From positions 1-64,000 of the forward strand of contig JANOVM010000039.1 of the NCBI GenBank assembly GCA_031417395.1: a stretch of DNA of 64,000 bases, given 5' to 3'. Source of the DNA: JADKIH01 sp031417395 (lineage in GTDB: Bacteria > Bacteroidota > Bacteroidia > AKYH767-A > 2013-40CM-41-45). The position numbers and the translations under genes were made by a program. Position 1 is the first letter of the stretch. Every line of letters starts with the position of its first letter. Of the stretch, positions 56,413 to 64,000 are shown one piece after another. Below the pieces are notes generated by a model that was not told the DNA's origin, did not search any database, and worked only from the letters and a program-made list of their open reading frames with translations.

Positions 56413-56450
56413 CACGGAGTACACTAAGGGCACTAAGATTCACAGAGAAA
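56413..56450. repeat. Degenerate 9-10 bp CACnnAG repeat
   Basis: Four units: CACGGAGTA (56413), CACTAAGGG (56422), CACTAAGATT (56431) and CACAGAGAAA (56441). It resembles the CACAGAG/CACGGAG quasi-repeats I recall being scattered between genes in many Bacteroidetes. Confidence 0.5.
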
Positions 56451-56723
56451 GGAGTAAGGTAGGAATTGGTGTTATTTCTTTGATAACGCAGGCGTTTTGT
56501 TAATTACATTTTCATATATGCTAATCCACTTTTCAGGCGTTATTTCTTTTGATTGCATATTATAAGGTATGTAATTATTGATAAATGGAATTAAGAAGAG
56601 GCTAATATAAGAATATAACGATTTAATGCTTAGCCATTTCCATCGATTTTTTTGGGACGGCAATGAACAATTAATATGGATAAACTCCGGTGGCAAACAA
56701 GCGTATATTCCAAACAAAAACCT

Positions 56724-56731
56724 TAAATTTG
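56724..56731 (+). promoter_or_regulatory. Possible -7 box of the nuo operon
   Basis: TAAATTTG fits TAnnTTTG, 18 bp before the nuoA ATG. No TTG is at the right distance upstream. Confidence 0.35.
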
Positions 56732-56748
56732 ACCTATTATTAAATACT

Positions 56749-57114
56749 ATGAGTAATCAGACTATTGAATACCTTCCAATCCTAATACAATTCCTTGTAG
56801 CTCTGGGGTTTGTAGCAACTACTATGGTTGCAACACACTATCTGGGTCCAAGGAGAAAATCTAAAATAAAGCTGGACGTATTTGAGTGTGGTATTGAAGC
56901 GCAGGGAAATGCCCGTATTCCATTTTCCATTAAATATTTCCTCGTTGCTATTTTATTTGTATTGTTCGATGTTGAAGTAATATTTATGTATCCGTGGGCT
57001 GTGAACTTTAAGGAATTGGGAGTACAGGGTTTGTTAGAAATGTTATTCTTTATGGCCTTATTACTGATAGGCTTTTTTTATATCATGAAAAAAGGTGCAC
57101 TTAAATGGGAATAG
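56749..57114 (+). CDS. nuoA: NADH-quinone oxidoreductase subunit A
   Basis: 121 residues from ATG 56749. Three TM helices (YLPILIQFLVALGFVATTM, FSIKYFLVAILFVLFDVEVIFMYPWA, LEMLFFMALLLIGFFYIM). The cytoplasmic loop carries the conserved YECG-type motif as VFECGIEAQGNARIPFSIKYF, and the DVEVIFMYPWA segment is characteristic. Membrane-arm subunit next to the quinone site. First gene of the nuoABCDEF cluster, 15 bp before nuoB. Confidence 0.96.
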   Translation: MSNQTIEYLPILIQFLVALGFVATTMVATHYLGPRRKSKIKLDVFECGIEAQGNARIPFSIKYFLVAILFVLFDVEVIFMYPWAVNFKELGVQGLLEMLFFMALLLIGFFYIMKKGALKWE

Positions 57115-57129
57115 GCCTAAATAATTGAA

Positions 57130-57693
57130 ATGAAAGAAATATTAAAATCATCTGAAGGTACAACAGTCGTTCAATCGCCTCCGGGCTATGAAGGTCCGGG
57201 TTTTTTTGCAACGTCACTGGATAAAGCTGTTGGTCTGGCAAGAAAAAATTCAATCTGGCCTTTACCGTTTGCAACGTCCTGTTGTGGTATTGAATTCATG
57301 GCAACCATGGCTTCCACTTACGACTTTGCGCGTTTTGGTGCTGAACGTTTAAGTTTTTCACCACGTCAAGCGGATCTATTAATGGTCATGGGAACCATAG
57401 CAAAAAAAATGGGCCCCGTTCTTCGTCAGGTGTATGAGCAAATGGCAGAACCGCGTTGGGTATTATCTGTTGGTGCATGCGCTTCAAGCGGAGGAATCTT
57501 TGACTCATATTCCGTTTTACAAGGCATAGATCATATCATTCCTGTTGATGTTTACGTTCCCGGTTGTCCGCCGAGACCCGAACAAATTCTCGACGGCATC
57601 TTAAACATTCAGAAATTAATACATAGTGAGTCACTCCGCAGAAGAAATTCTCCGGAATACAAAGCATTACTCTCTTCTTACGGAATGGAATAA
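57130..57693 (+). CDS. nuoB: NADH-quinone oxidoreductase subunit B
   Basis: 187 residues. It carries the terminal N2 [4Fe-4S] cluster that reduces the quinone. All four ligands are present: adjacent C51-C52 (TSCCGIEFMA), C117 (GACASSGG) and C146 (PGCPPRPEQ). 20 bp before nuoC. Confidence 0.97.
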   Translation: MKEILKSSEGTTVVQSPPGYEGPGFFATSLDKAVGLARKNSIWPLPFATSCCGIEFMATMASTYDFARFGAERLSFSPRQADLLMVMGTIAKKMGPVLRQVYEQMAEPRWVLSVGACASSGGIFDSYSVLQGIDHIIPVDVYVPGCPPRPEQILDGILNIQKLIHSESLRRRNSPEYKALLSSYGME

Positions 57694-57713
57694 TTATTTA
57701 TCCAATTATCTGA

Positions 57714-58244
57714 ATGAGCAAACCGGAAATAACACAAATTGCAGAAGCGCTGAATGAAAAATTCGGAGAAGCCATCCTTTCTCAGGAACAGGCGTATGAT
57801 TTTCCTGTATTTGTAGTGGACAAAAAAGAGCTTCTGAATATCATGCGTTTTCTGTATGACGACGACAGATTTCAATTTCGATTCTTAACTACTCTTTGCG
57901 GAATTCATTTCCCCGATAAAGAAAAACCTTTTGCACTGATGGTGCAGTTGCATAGCCTGGTATATAATGTCAGGATACGATTCAAAGCATTCAGTAAAGC
58001 AGATGATTTACATTTCCCATCACTGACACCGGTTTTTTCAGCAGCGAATTGGATGGAAAGAGAAGCTTTCGATTTCTATGGGTTTCTTTTTGACGGTCAT
58101 CCTAACCTGAAGAGAATTTTGAATGTTGATGACATGGATTATTTTCCACTGCGGAAAGAATATCCTGTAGAAGATCTTACACGTACCGATAAAGACGATA
58201 CCATGTTTGGCCGTAAACCTGCCGGTTTTAAAAAACTAAATTGA
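57714..58244 (+). CDS. nuoC: NADH-quinone oxidoreductase subunit C
   Basis: 176 residues, the 30-kDa-type subunit in the peripheral arm. The signature region reads WMEREAFDFYGFLFDGHPNL followed by RKEYPVED. It is separate from nuoD, unlike the fused NuoCD of Escherichia coli and Bacteroides. 12 bp before nuoD. Confidence 0.95.
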   Translation: MSKPEITQIAEALNEKFGEAILSQEQAYDFPVFVVDKKELLNIMRFLYDDDRFQFRFLTTLCGIHFPDKEKPFALMVQLHSLVYNVRIRFKAFSKADDLHFPSLTPVFSAANWMEREAFDFYGFLFDGHPNLKRILNVDDMDYFPLRKEYPVEDLTRTDKDDTMFGRKPAGFKKLN

Positions 58245-58256
58245 TTGAAAAGATAA

Positions 58257-59471
58257 ATGGAATTAACCACGGAAAAAGCACAGCAGGAACAAAAGAAACA
58301 GTACACAACACTGAATCTCGGCCCGACGCATCCGGCAACCCATGGAATTTTTCAGAATGTACTTACGATGGATGGCGAAATCATCATCGATGCCGTTTCA
58401 ACAATCGGTTACATTCATAGAGCTTTTGAAAAAATTGCAGAGCATAAGCCGTTCTATCAGGTTACGCCGCTTACTGACAGATTGAATTACTGCTCATCGC
58501 CCATCAATAACCTTGGGTGGTTTATGACTGTTGAGAAACTCATTAAAGCGGAATTGCCGAAACGTGTAGAATACATGCGTGTCATTATCATGGAACTTTC
58601 ACGCCTCTCTGATCACATTATTTGCAACAGTGTAATTGGTGTTGATACCGGTGCCATGACAGTCTTCCTTTATATTTTTCAATGGAGAGAAAAAATTTAT
58701 GAAATGTTCGAAGAAATCTGCGGTGCGCGCCTTACAACAAACATTGGCCGCATTGGAGGATTTGAAAGAGATTTCAGCGAGGTTTTCTGGAGAAAGTTAG
58801 ATACGTTTTTAAAAGATTTCCCTGCAGGACTCAAAGAATTTGAAAAACTGCTTGTACGAAATAAAATATTCATGGACCGCACCATTGGCTGCGGACCCAT
58901 TTCAGCTGAAAGGGCATTGAATTATAGTTTCACCGGTCCTAATCTTAGAGCTGCCGGTGTAGATTATGATGTGCGCGTTATGAATCCATATTCTTCTTAT
59001 CAGGAATTCGAATTTGATATCCCTCTTGGAACAAACGGTGATACCTACGATCGCTTTATGGTTCGTCAGGAAGAAATGTGGCAGAGTCTTAGGATTATTC
59101 ATCAGGCACTTGATAAGTTAAAGAAACTCGACGATAAAAAATCATTTCACGCCGACATTCCATCTTTTTATCTTCCTCCAAAAGAAGAAGTGTATAATAA
59201 TATGGAAGCGCTCATCTATCATTTTAAAGTGGTCATGGGTGAATCGGATGTTCCTGCCGGTGAAGTATATCATTGTGTTGAAGGCGGCAATGGTGAATTG
59301 GGATTTTATCTCATTAGCGACGGCGGACGACAACCGTTCCGACTGCACTTCAGAAGGCCTTGCTTTATTTATTATCAGGCTTATCCTGAAATGATACGAG
59401 GCGCATTCCTGAGTGATGCCATTCTTACAATGAGTTCTATGAATGTTATTGCAGGAGAACTGGATGCTTAA
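58257..59471 (+). CDS. nuoD: NADH-quinone oxidoreductase subunit D
   Basis: 404 residues, the 49-kDa-type subunit forming the quinone pocket with NuoB. LGPTHPATHGIFQ contains the quinone-binding His. Other family motifs: DRLNYCSSPINN, GVDTGAMTVFLY, GRIGGFERDF, TIGCGPISAERA and the C-terminal IRGAFLSDAILTMSSMNVIAGELDA end. Gap of about 63 bp to the nuoE ATG. Confidence 0.97.
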   Translation: MELTTEKAQQEQKKQYTTLNLGPTHPATHGIFQNVLTMDGEIIIDAVSTIGYIHRAFEKIAEHKPFYQVTPLTDRLNYCSSPINNLGWFMTVEKLIKAELPKRVEYMRVIIMELSRLSDHIICNSVIGVDTGAMTVFLYIFQWREKIYEMFEEICGARLTTNIGRIGGFERDFSEVFWRKLDTFLKDFPAGLKEFEKLLVRNKIFMDRTIGCGPISAERALNYSFTGPNLRAAGVDYDVRVMNPYSSYQEFEFDIPLGTNGDTYDRFMVRQEEMWQSLRIIHQALDKLKKLDDKKSFHADIPSFYLPPKEEVYNNMEALIYHFKVVMGESDVPAGEVYHCVEGGNGELGFYLISDGGRQPFRLHFRRPCFIYYQAYPEMIRGAFLSDAILTMSSMNVIAGELDA

Positions 59472-59534
59472 TATTTACCTTTAGCTTTTCTTGCTAAAGA
59501 GTATAAATGAAATATTAATAGTTTGAATTCTACT

Positions 59535-60077
59535 ATGAGTACGAAAGACATAAAATTTTCCGATTCGTCGATGGATTATGTGCAGCGGCTGATTAAACGT
59601 TACCCGGAAGGGAAACATAAGTCGGCGCTCATTCCCATTTTACATGTTGCTCAGGCCGAATTTGACGGTTGGCTTAGTTCTGATGTTATGGATTATGTCG
59701 CTTCCATTTTGAAAATTCAGTCTGTGGAAGTATATGAAGTCGCTTCATTCTATTCTATGTTTAATCTCAAGCCTGTAGGCAAATGTCACATAGAAGTATG
59801 CAGAACGAGTTCTTGTTGGCTTCGTGGCGCTGAAGATATTATTCAGCATCTCGAAAACAGATTGAAAATTAAAGTTGGGGAAACTACTCCTGACGGAATG
59901 TTTACGTTAAAAACTGTTGAATGCCTCGGATCCTGCGGTACAGCGCCTATGATGCAGGTCGGCACAGACTTTTTTGAAAATCTTACGAAAGAAAAAACCG
60001 ATAGTCTGTTGCAGCGTTTCAGCAAAGAGAACAAACGGAGAACATATTGCGATCAACCTGAAACACGGACAAACTAA
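59535..60077 (+). CDS. nuoE: NADH-quinone oxidoreductase subunit E
   Basis: 180 residues from ATG 59535; a TTG at 59523 is an alternative. It carries the N1a [2Fe-2S] cluster: ligands in EVCRTSSCWL and ECLGSCGTAP. The YEVASFYSMFNLKPVGK motif is typical. Its stop codon overlaps the nuoF start (TAATG). Confidence 0.95.
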   Translation: MSTKDIKFSDSSMDYVQRLIKRYPEGKHKSALIPILHVAQAEFDGWLSSDVMDYVASILKIQSVEVYEVASFYSMFNLKPVGKCHIEVCRTSSCWLRGAEDIIQHLENRLKIKVGETTPDGMFTLKTVECLGSCGTAPMMQVGTDFFENLTKEKTDSLLQRFSKENKRRTYCDQPETRTN

Positions 60078-61399
60078 TGGGAAAAAAACTTTTACTTCAA
60101 TACGATCACATTCCCGGTATTCAATCATACGATGTTTACAGGAAAAATAATGGCTATGCTTCTGTTGAAAAAGCGATTAAGACCATGGCGCCGGATGCTG
60201 TCACTGAAGAGGTGAAGAAGAGCGGACTTCGCGGACGTGGAGGAGCTGGCTTTCCGACAGGAATGAAGTGGGGATTTCTTGCAAAACCTCCCGGAGTGGC
60301 CCGTTACCTCGTCTGCAATGCAGATGAATCGGAACCCGGTACATTCAAAGATCGCTATTTAATGGAGCGCCTTCCGCATCTTCTTATTGAAGGAATGATT
60401 ACATCGAGTTATGCTTTGGGCGCGAATACATCCTTCATTTATATACGCGGTGAATATTTTTACATCACACATATCCTGAACAAAGCCATTGACGAAGCGT
60501 ATCAAAATGGCTGGTTGGGAAAAAATATATTAGGCACAGATTATTCACTCGACCTTTACGTTCACGTTGGAGCTGGTGCATACATCTGCGGTGAAGAAAC
60601 TGCTTTGCTTGAATCACTGGAAGGTAAGCGCGGCAATCCACGAATCAAACCACCTTTCCCGGCTATTGCGGGATTGTATGGTTGTCCGACAGTTGTAAAT
60701 AATGTAGAGACGATTACAGCAGTTGTTCCAATCATTAACGATGGCGGTGAAGCCTATGCTAAAATCGGAATAGGAAAAAGCACAGGCACAAAATTAATTT
60801 CCGCAAGCGGACATATCAACAAGCCCGGTGTTTACGAAATTGAAATGGGTGTTCCCGTAGAAGAGTTTATATACAGCGAGGAATATTGCGGAGGAATATG
60901 GAATGGTAAAAAACTAAAAGCAGTTGTTGCCGGTGGTTCTTCCGTTCCGATTTTACCGGCTGAATTAATATTAAGAACAGTCAATGGCGAACCGCGATTG
61001 ATGTCATATGAATCCCTAGCTGATGGCGGCTTTGCAACAGGCACCATGCTTGGATCGGGAGGCTTCATTGTTATGGATGAAACAACAAGTATTGTAAAGA
61101 ATCTCTGGAACTTTACCCGCTTCTATCACCACGAAAGCTGTGGACAATGCTCACCCTGTCGAGAAGGAACGGGATGGATGGAGAAAATTCTTCACCGTTT
61201 GCTTGAAGGTCATGGAAAAATGAGTGATGTTGATTTGCTTTGGGATATTCAATCCAAAATAGAAGGCAAGACTATTTGCCCGCTGGGTGATGCTGCTGCT
61301 TGGCCGGTGGCTAGTGCAATACGGCATTTTAGGTCGGAGTTTGAAGCGATGGTGGAACATATTGAACCTGTTCAGAAGACCAGTAAAATTGTTGCTTAA
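60077..61399 (+). CDS. nuoF: NADH-quinone oxidoreductase subunit F
   Basis: 440 residues. The NADH-oxidising subunit with FMN and the N3 [4Fe-4S] cluster. Glycine-rich nucleotide sites: RGRGGAGFPTGMKWGF and GAGAYICGEETALLESLEG. Cluster ligands: ESCGQCSPCREGTGW plus TICPLGDAA. Last nuo gene here; nuoG and the membrane genes nuoH-N do not follow, and a T9SS gene starts 168 bp later. Confidence 0.97.
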   Translation: MGKKLLLQYDHIPGIQSYDVYRKNNGYASVEKAIKTMAPDAVTEEVKKSGLRGRGGAGFPTGMKWGFLAKPPGVARYLVCNADESEPGTFKDRYLMERLPHLLIEGMITSSYALGANTSFIYIRGEYFYITHILNKAIDEAYQNGWLGKNILGTDYSLDLYVHVGAGAYICGEETALLESLEGKRGNPRIKPPFPAIAGLYGCPTVVNNVETITAVVPIINDGGEAYAKIGIGKSTGTKLISASGHINKPGVYEIEMGVPVEEFIYSEEYCGGIWNGKKLKAVVAGGSSVPILPAELILRTVNGEPRLMSYESLADGGFATGTMLGSGGFIVMDETTSIVKNLWNFTRFYHHESCGQCSPCREGTGWMEKILHRLLEGHGKMSDVDLLWDIQSKIEGKTICPLGDAAAWPVASAIRHFRSEFEAMVEHIEPVQKTSKIVA

Positions 61400-61493
61400 T
61401 AGGATGGAAGTGCAATTTTTGATTTACTGATTTTTGAAATTTCAAATCCTGCCTAATTCACTAATGAATGGTAGTTTTACGTTGATTTATTTT

Positions 61494-61501
61494 TATCTTT
61501 G
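61494..61501 (+). promoter_or_regulatory. Possible -7 box before the 61568 gene
   Basis: TATCTTTG fits TAnnTTTG, 66 bp before the ATG. The nearest TTG (61482) is too close to serve as -33. Confidence 0.3.
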
Positions 61502-61567
61502 ATATTAGCTAATTGTAGTACTTACTCTCTGGCAAGTTTCTGTTCTTTTAAATTTTAATTGAAAAAA

Positions 61568-62923
61568 ATGAAATATTTTATTCTTGCTTTTTTATTTTAT
61601 TTGTCAGTATTTACGGTTACCGCTCGTACCCAAAGTGGAAGAATAGAAGCGCAATATGAATCAGGGATTTCTACTTATTTGGTTCGGATAACGACGTATT
61701 CAAAAACATCCTCTTTTAATTCAGACAGGCCAAAACTCGACAGTGTGCATCTTGGTTATAATAATGTTGTTATATCGGTAAGTCGAATTTCAAAGATTAA
61801 TATTCCCGGTGATGTAAGTATAAATATATATGAGTTTGTACATATTTTTCCCGGGCCGGGGAGTTATTTAATTCACTTTTCAGACCCTAATTCAAATACT
61901 TTTGTAAATATTCCGAATTCATCATCAACTATTTTTTATTTAGAAACAGAGTTGGTAATTCCCATGGGCAATTGTATTGCCAACACTCCTCAAATTTTCA
62001 TGGATCCTTTTTTTGTATTTCCGAGTAATAGGAATGTAAATATTGCAAGAACAGCTTTTGATTTTGAAAGGGACAGTCTTGCATACTCAGTTGTTCCCTG
62101 TAAAATTGATCCTATTAATACTATTTTGGGCTATTATCTTCCTGTAGGCGTAAGCATAAACTCTGTTACAGGAGAATTCAAATGGAATGGAAATAGTATT
62201 GCAGATACAGGAGAATTTCTTTTTGCTGTAAAAATTGAAAAATGGAGAAGAGCACCGGCTTCTGTAATGATTCCTTTAGGTTATGTTATGGAAGAATTTT
62301 CTTTAAACATAAAACCAAATTTATCAACAAATTTTAATTTTGATACGTCAGGCTATCCTGTTAATGCGGGAGGTTATTTTTCTTCAACAGTATTGCCTGA
62401 TTCTGTTTTTAATCTTCACGTAGAATTTAATGATTCAAGTATTAGCCCAACTCTTAGATATATTTCTAACATGATTGACTCTTCAACATGGACAACACAA
62501 ACCACCGGTAACTTAGTTACTGCCGATTTTTCCTGGACACCATCTGTAGCGAACATTTCCCGTCAACCATATTCTTTAATTGTCAGAGGTCAAGCCGAAG
62601 GAATAGATCTTGTTTATTTAGTTTATGTTGAAGGCGTTTATTCCGATTCTTGCATGGCAACTATTGGCATCAATGAAATTTCGGATGAACCAAATATTTT
62701 AATATACCCGAATCCTTCATCCGGAAATATACAAATTAGCCTAAGTGATACACAGGAGAAATTCTCATTTTGCATTTTCGATATGAAAGGTCAAATTATT
62801 TATTCGGCCGATAAGGTGCAAGGTCCCTTTTTTATACCCATAGATAAACTAGCTTCCGGAATGTTTATGGTTAGAATTGAAAACAAAAAATCAGTTTATA
62901 ATAAAAAGTTAGTTGTTTATTAA
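61568..62923 (+). CDS. T9SS-exported protein, diverged THxxGG family member
   Basis: 451 residues from ATG 61568, three codons after a TTG at 61559. Signal peptide about 1-20 (FILAFLFYLSVFTVTA). Its N-terminal 300 residues are paralogous to the 40648 protein: TYSKTSSFNSDRPKLDSV against TFTKTSSFNADRPKLDSV, IHFSDPNSNTFVNI against IHFTDPNRNANVVNI. The THxxGGEI start has decayed to RTQSGRIEAQY, and no FN3 domains follow. The end is a type A T9SS sorting domain (ILIYPNPSSGNIQI ... KKLVVY) rather than the type B of its relative. Followed 38 bp later by another secreted protein gene. Confidence 0.84.
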   Translation: MKYFILAFLFYLSVFTVTARTQSGRIEAQYESGISTYLVRITTYSKTSSFNSDRPKLDSVHLGYNNVVISVSRISKINIPGDVSINIYEFVHIFPGPGSYLIHFSDPNSNTFVNIPNSSSTIFYLETELVIPMGNCIANTPQIFMDPFFVFPSNRNVNIARTAFDFERDSLAYSVVPCKIDPINTILGYYLPVGVSINSVTGEFKWNGNSIADTGEFLFAVKIEKWRRAPASVMIPLGYVMEEFSLNIKPNLSTNFNFDTSGYPVNAGGYFSSTVLPDSVFNLHVEFNDSSISPTLRYISNMIDSSTWTTQTTGNLVTADFSWTPSVANISRQPYSLIVRGQAEGIDLVYLVYVEGVYSDSCMATIGINEISDEPNILIYPNPSSGNIQISLSDTQEKFSFCIFDMKGQIIYSADKVQGPFFIPIDKLASGMFMVRIENKKSVYNKKLVVY

Positions 62924-62961
62924 TATTTGTTATTTATTTATTTTATTAATTAACTATTCAG

Positions 62962-64000
62962 ATGAAACCAAACAATGAAACGTTTTTCTCGTTTTTATTA
63001 ATAACATGGATTACTTTTTTTTCATCCATGAATGTTTGTAATGCAAATAATAATATATGTTCAGGTATATATACCGGGGAGGATAGCTTTGGTACTCTAG
63101 TTGATTTATCACAAAATTCTTACAGTTATTACCCAAGTGAAAGTTGTACTACTTTATTAATTCCTCCATGTGCAATTACAATCACTCTTGTTTTTAGCCA
63201 ATTTCGAACTGAGGCAAATCATGATTCAATTACCATTTATGATGGAACGAATACTTCCGGAACAGTACTTCTTCATGCTTCAGGAACAATACTTCCTCCG
63301 CCAATTACTGCTACTAGCGGAGCCATGTTAATAATTTGGACTACAGATAGCTTAGTATCGGATTCCGGATATACTGCAAACTGGACTATAACAAGTTCTT
63401 CAGTACTAGTCCATAATTCCTGTTACCCCTATGCAGATGAAGCTTGTTGCGGAATTGGTATTTCTAACTTTAGGATTAACCAACACGGTTTATCGTCTGT
63501 TGGAATTGATAATACATCAGACGTAAATCGATACGCCGACTTTTCATGCTCTGATTCAATGACTATCTTTACTAATACCCTCTATGATTATAGTGTAACA
63601 ATGGGTTTTGGTTATACGCAAAATGTTAAAGCGTGGATTGACTTAAATAACGATGGTGTTTTTGATCCTGTATCAGAACGATTCATAAATGATTCTGCAA
63701 TTTTGACCAATGCATATGGTAGTTTTATGATCGATTCTCTATCATTGCCTTCCGGAGTTTACGGACAACCTTTGCGCCTTAGGATTATGTCAGACTTTTC
63801 CGGCAATCCTCCGCCTGCTCCTTGTGCAAATCTTATATATGGAGATGTAGAAGATTATGCTATATACTTAGATAAACCGGTAGGAATAAATTATGTAAAT
63901 TATCAAACAGATTTCCCATTTAAAATTTTTACAAACTTAGACGATAAATGCATTCATATAGAATACACACTTGATAAAAATTCAAACGTGCAATTGAAAA
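62962..64000 (+). CDS. Secreted CUB plus GEVED domain protein, 3' end outside window
   Basis: 346 residues are visible from ATG 62962, with the frame open to the window edge. Signal peptide about 1-29 (FLLITWITFFSSMNVCNA). A CUB-like domain lies at about 33-135 (CTTLLIPPCAITITLVFSQF, SITIYDGTNTSG, DSGYTANWTI). A GEVED domain lies at about 195-310 (VKAWIDLNNDGVFDP, LRLRIMSDFSG, YGDVEDYAIYL). The last residues (FKIFTNLDDKCIHIEYTLDK) look like the start of a type A T9SS sorting domain, so the gene probably ends within about 150 bp. CUB and GEVED domains are usual in Bacteroidetes secreted proteases and adhesins; no catalytic part is seen here. Confidence 0.82.
   Translation, partial: MKPNNETFFSFLLITWITFFSSMNVCNANNNICSGIYTGEDSFGTLVDLSQNSYSYYPSESCTTLLIPPCAITITLVFSQFRTEANHDSITIYDGTNTSGTVLLHASGTILPPPITATSGAMLIIWTTDSLVSDSGYTANWTITSSSVLVHNSCYPYADEACCGIGISNFRINQHGLSSVGIDNTSDVNRYADFSCSDSMTIFTNTLYDYSVTMGFGYTQNVKAWIDLNNDGVFDPVSERFINDSAILTNAYGSFMIDSLSLPSGVYGQPLRLRIMSDFSGNPPPAPCANLIYGDVEDYAIYLDKPVGINYVNYQTDFPFKIFTNLDDKCIHIEYTLDKNSNVQLK

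Larger units (their letters stand above)
56337..56748. other. Spacer between the ABC pair and the nuo operon
   Basis: 412 bp holding a degenerate CACnnAG repeat at 56413-56450 and the TAAATTTG box at 56724. The frame of nuoA is open back to 56626 but the extra 41 codons do not resemble NuoA and include the promoter. An antisense 81-codon frame is not convincing. Confidence 0.5.

Noticed and set aside
56472..56717. 81-codon minus-strand ORF before nuoA
   Set aside because: Its start is TTG, it lies antisense to the nuo leader and no family is recognisable; composition alone is not enough to call it a gene.
56626..56748. N-terminal extension of nuoA from 56626
   Set aside because: The 41 extra residues do not fit NuoA, and a TAAATTTG promoter box lies within them; ATG 56749 gives the normal length.

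Overview
The window looks like a chromosomal segment of a member of the Bacteroidota (Bacteroidetes). About twelve predicted secreted proteins end in, or lead into, type IX secretion system (T9SS) C-terminal sorting domains. Menaquinone is made by the futalosine route (mqnC). Several promoters resemble the TTG-N19-TAnnTTTG type, Shine-Dalgarno sequences are nearly absent, and the DNA is AT-rich. I see no rRNA, tRNA, CRISPR array, transposase or phage structural genes. The T9SS machinery itself (por, gld, spr genes) is not in the window, only its cargo.

Layout. 2-10067: two tandem giant T9SS adhesin-like paralogues built on arrays of short CTxDxC modules; the first is cut by the window edge. 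10519-12476 (minus): a WD40 protein and a radical SAM/SPASM protein. 12768-19418: a giant PKD/Ig-like protein with a type B sorting domain, then a smaller T9SS protein. 19527-24911 (minus): prenyl diphosphate synthase, NAD-dependent sugar epimerase, rfbA and an RND/MMPL transporter, probably an envelope or polysaccharide supply group. 25027-28704: outer-membrane barrel, DUF1566-like lipoprotein, kbl and rnhA. 28915-36857: T9SS beta-propeller protein; a minus-strand set of M1 aminopeptidase, PagL-like lipid A deacylase and DUF2807 lipoprotein; then an orphan biotin carrier and a T9SS esterase. 36927-39422 (minus): pdxA and an M17 aminopeptidase. 39521-47323: mqnC, a type B T9SS protein, a small T9SS protein, and a tail-fibre-like S74/T9SS gene interrupted by one in-frame TAG. 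47383-49020 (minus): metF and ribE. 49175-49972: an XRE/S24 LexA-like regulator of unusual composition. 50323-56336: T9SS BNR/Ycf48-like protein, MFS transporter, truncated GNAT, DinB-like protein and an ABC transporter pair. 56749-61399: nuoABCDEF. 61568-64000: two more secreted proteins, the last cut by the window edge.

How they work together. Housekeeping metabolism (complex I input module, menaquinone, flavin, folate and PLP synthesis) is interleaved with cell-surface cargo. Three T9SS proteins (18021, 40648, 61568) share one N-terminal family, and the two giant adhesins are a tandem duplication that includes the terminator. The points most worth a second look are the CTxDxC adhesin pair with its near-identical 150-bp repeats, the amber stop at 45113, the hairpin-rich metF-ribE spacer, an 18-nt palindrome found at three gene ends, and the S24 regulator with a perfect inverted repeat at its promoter and a predicted self-cleavage geometry.
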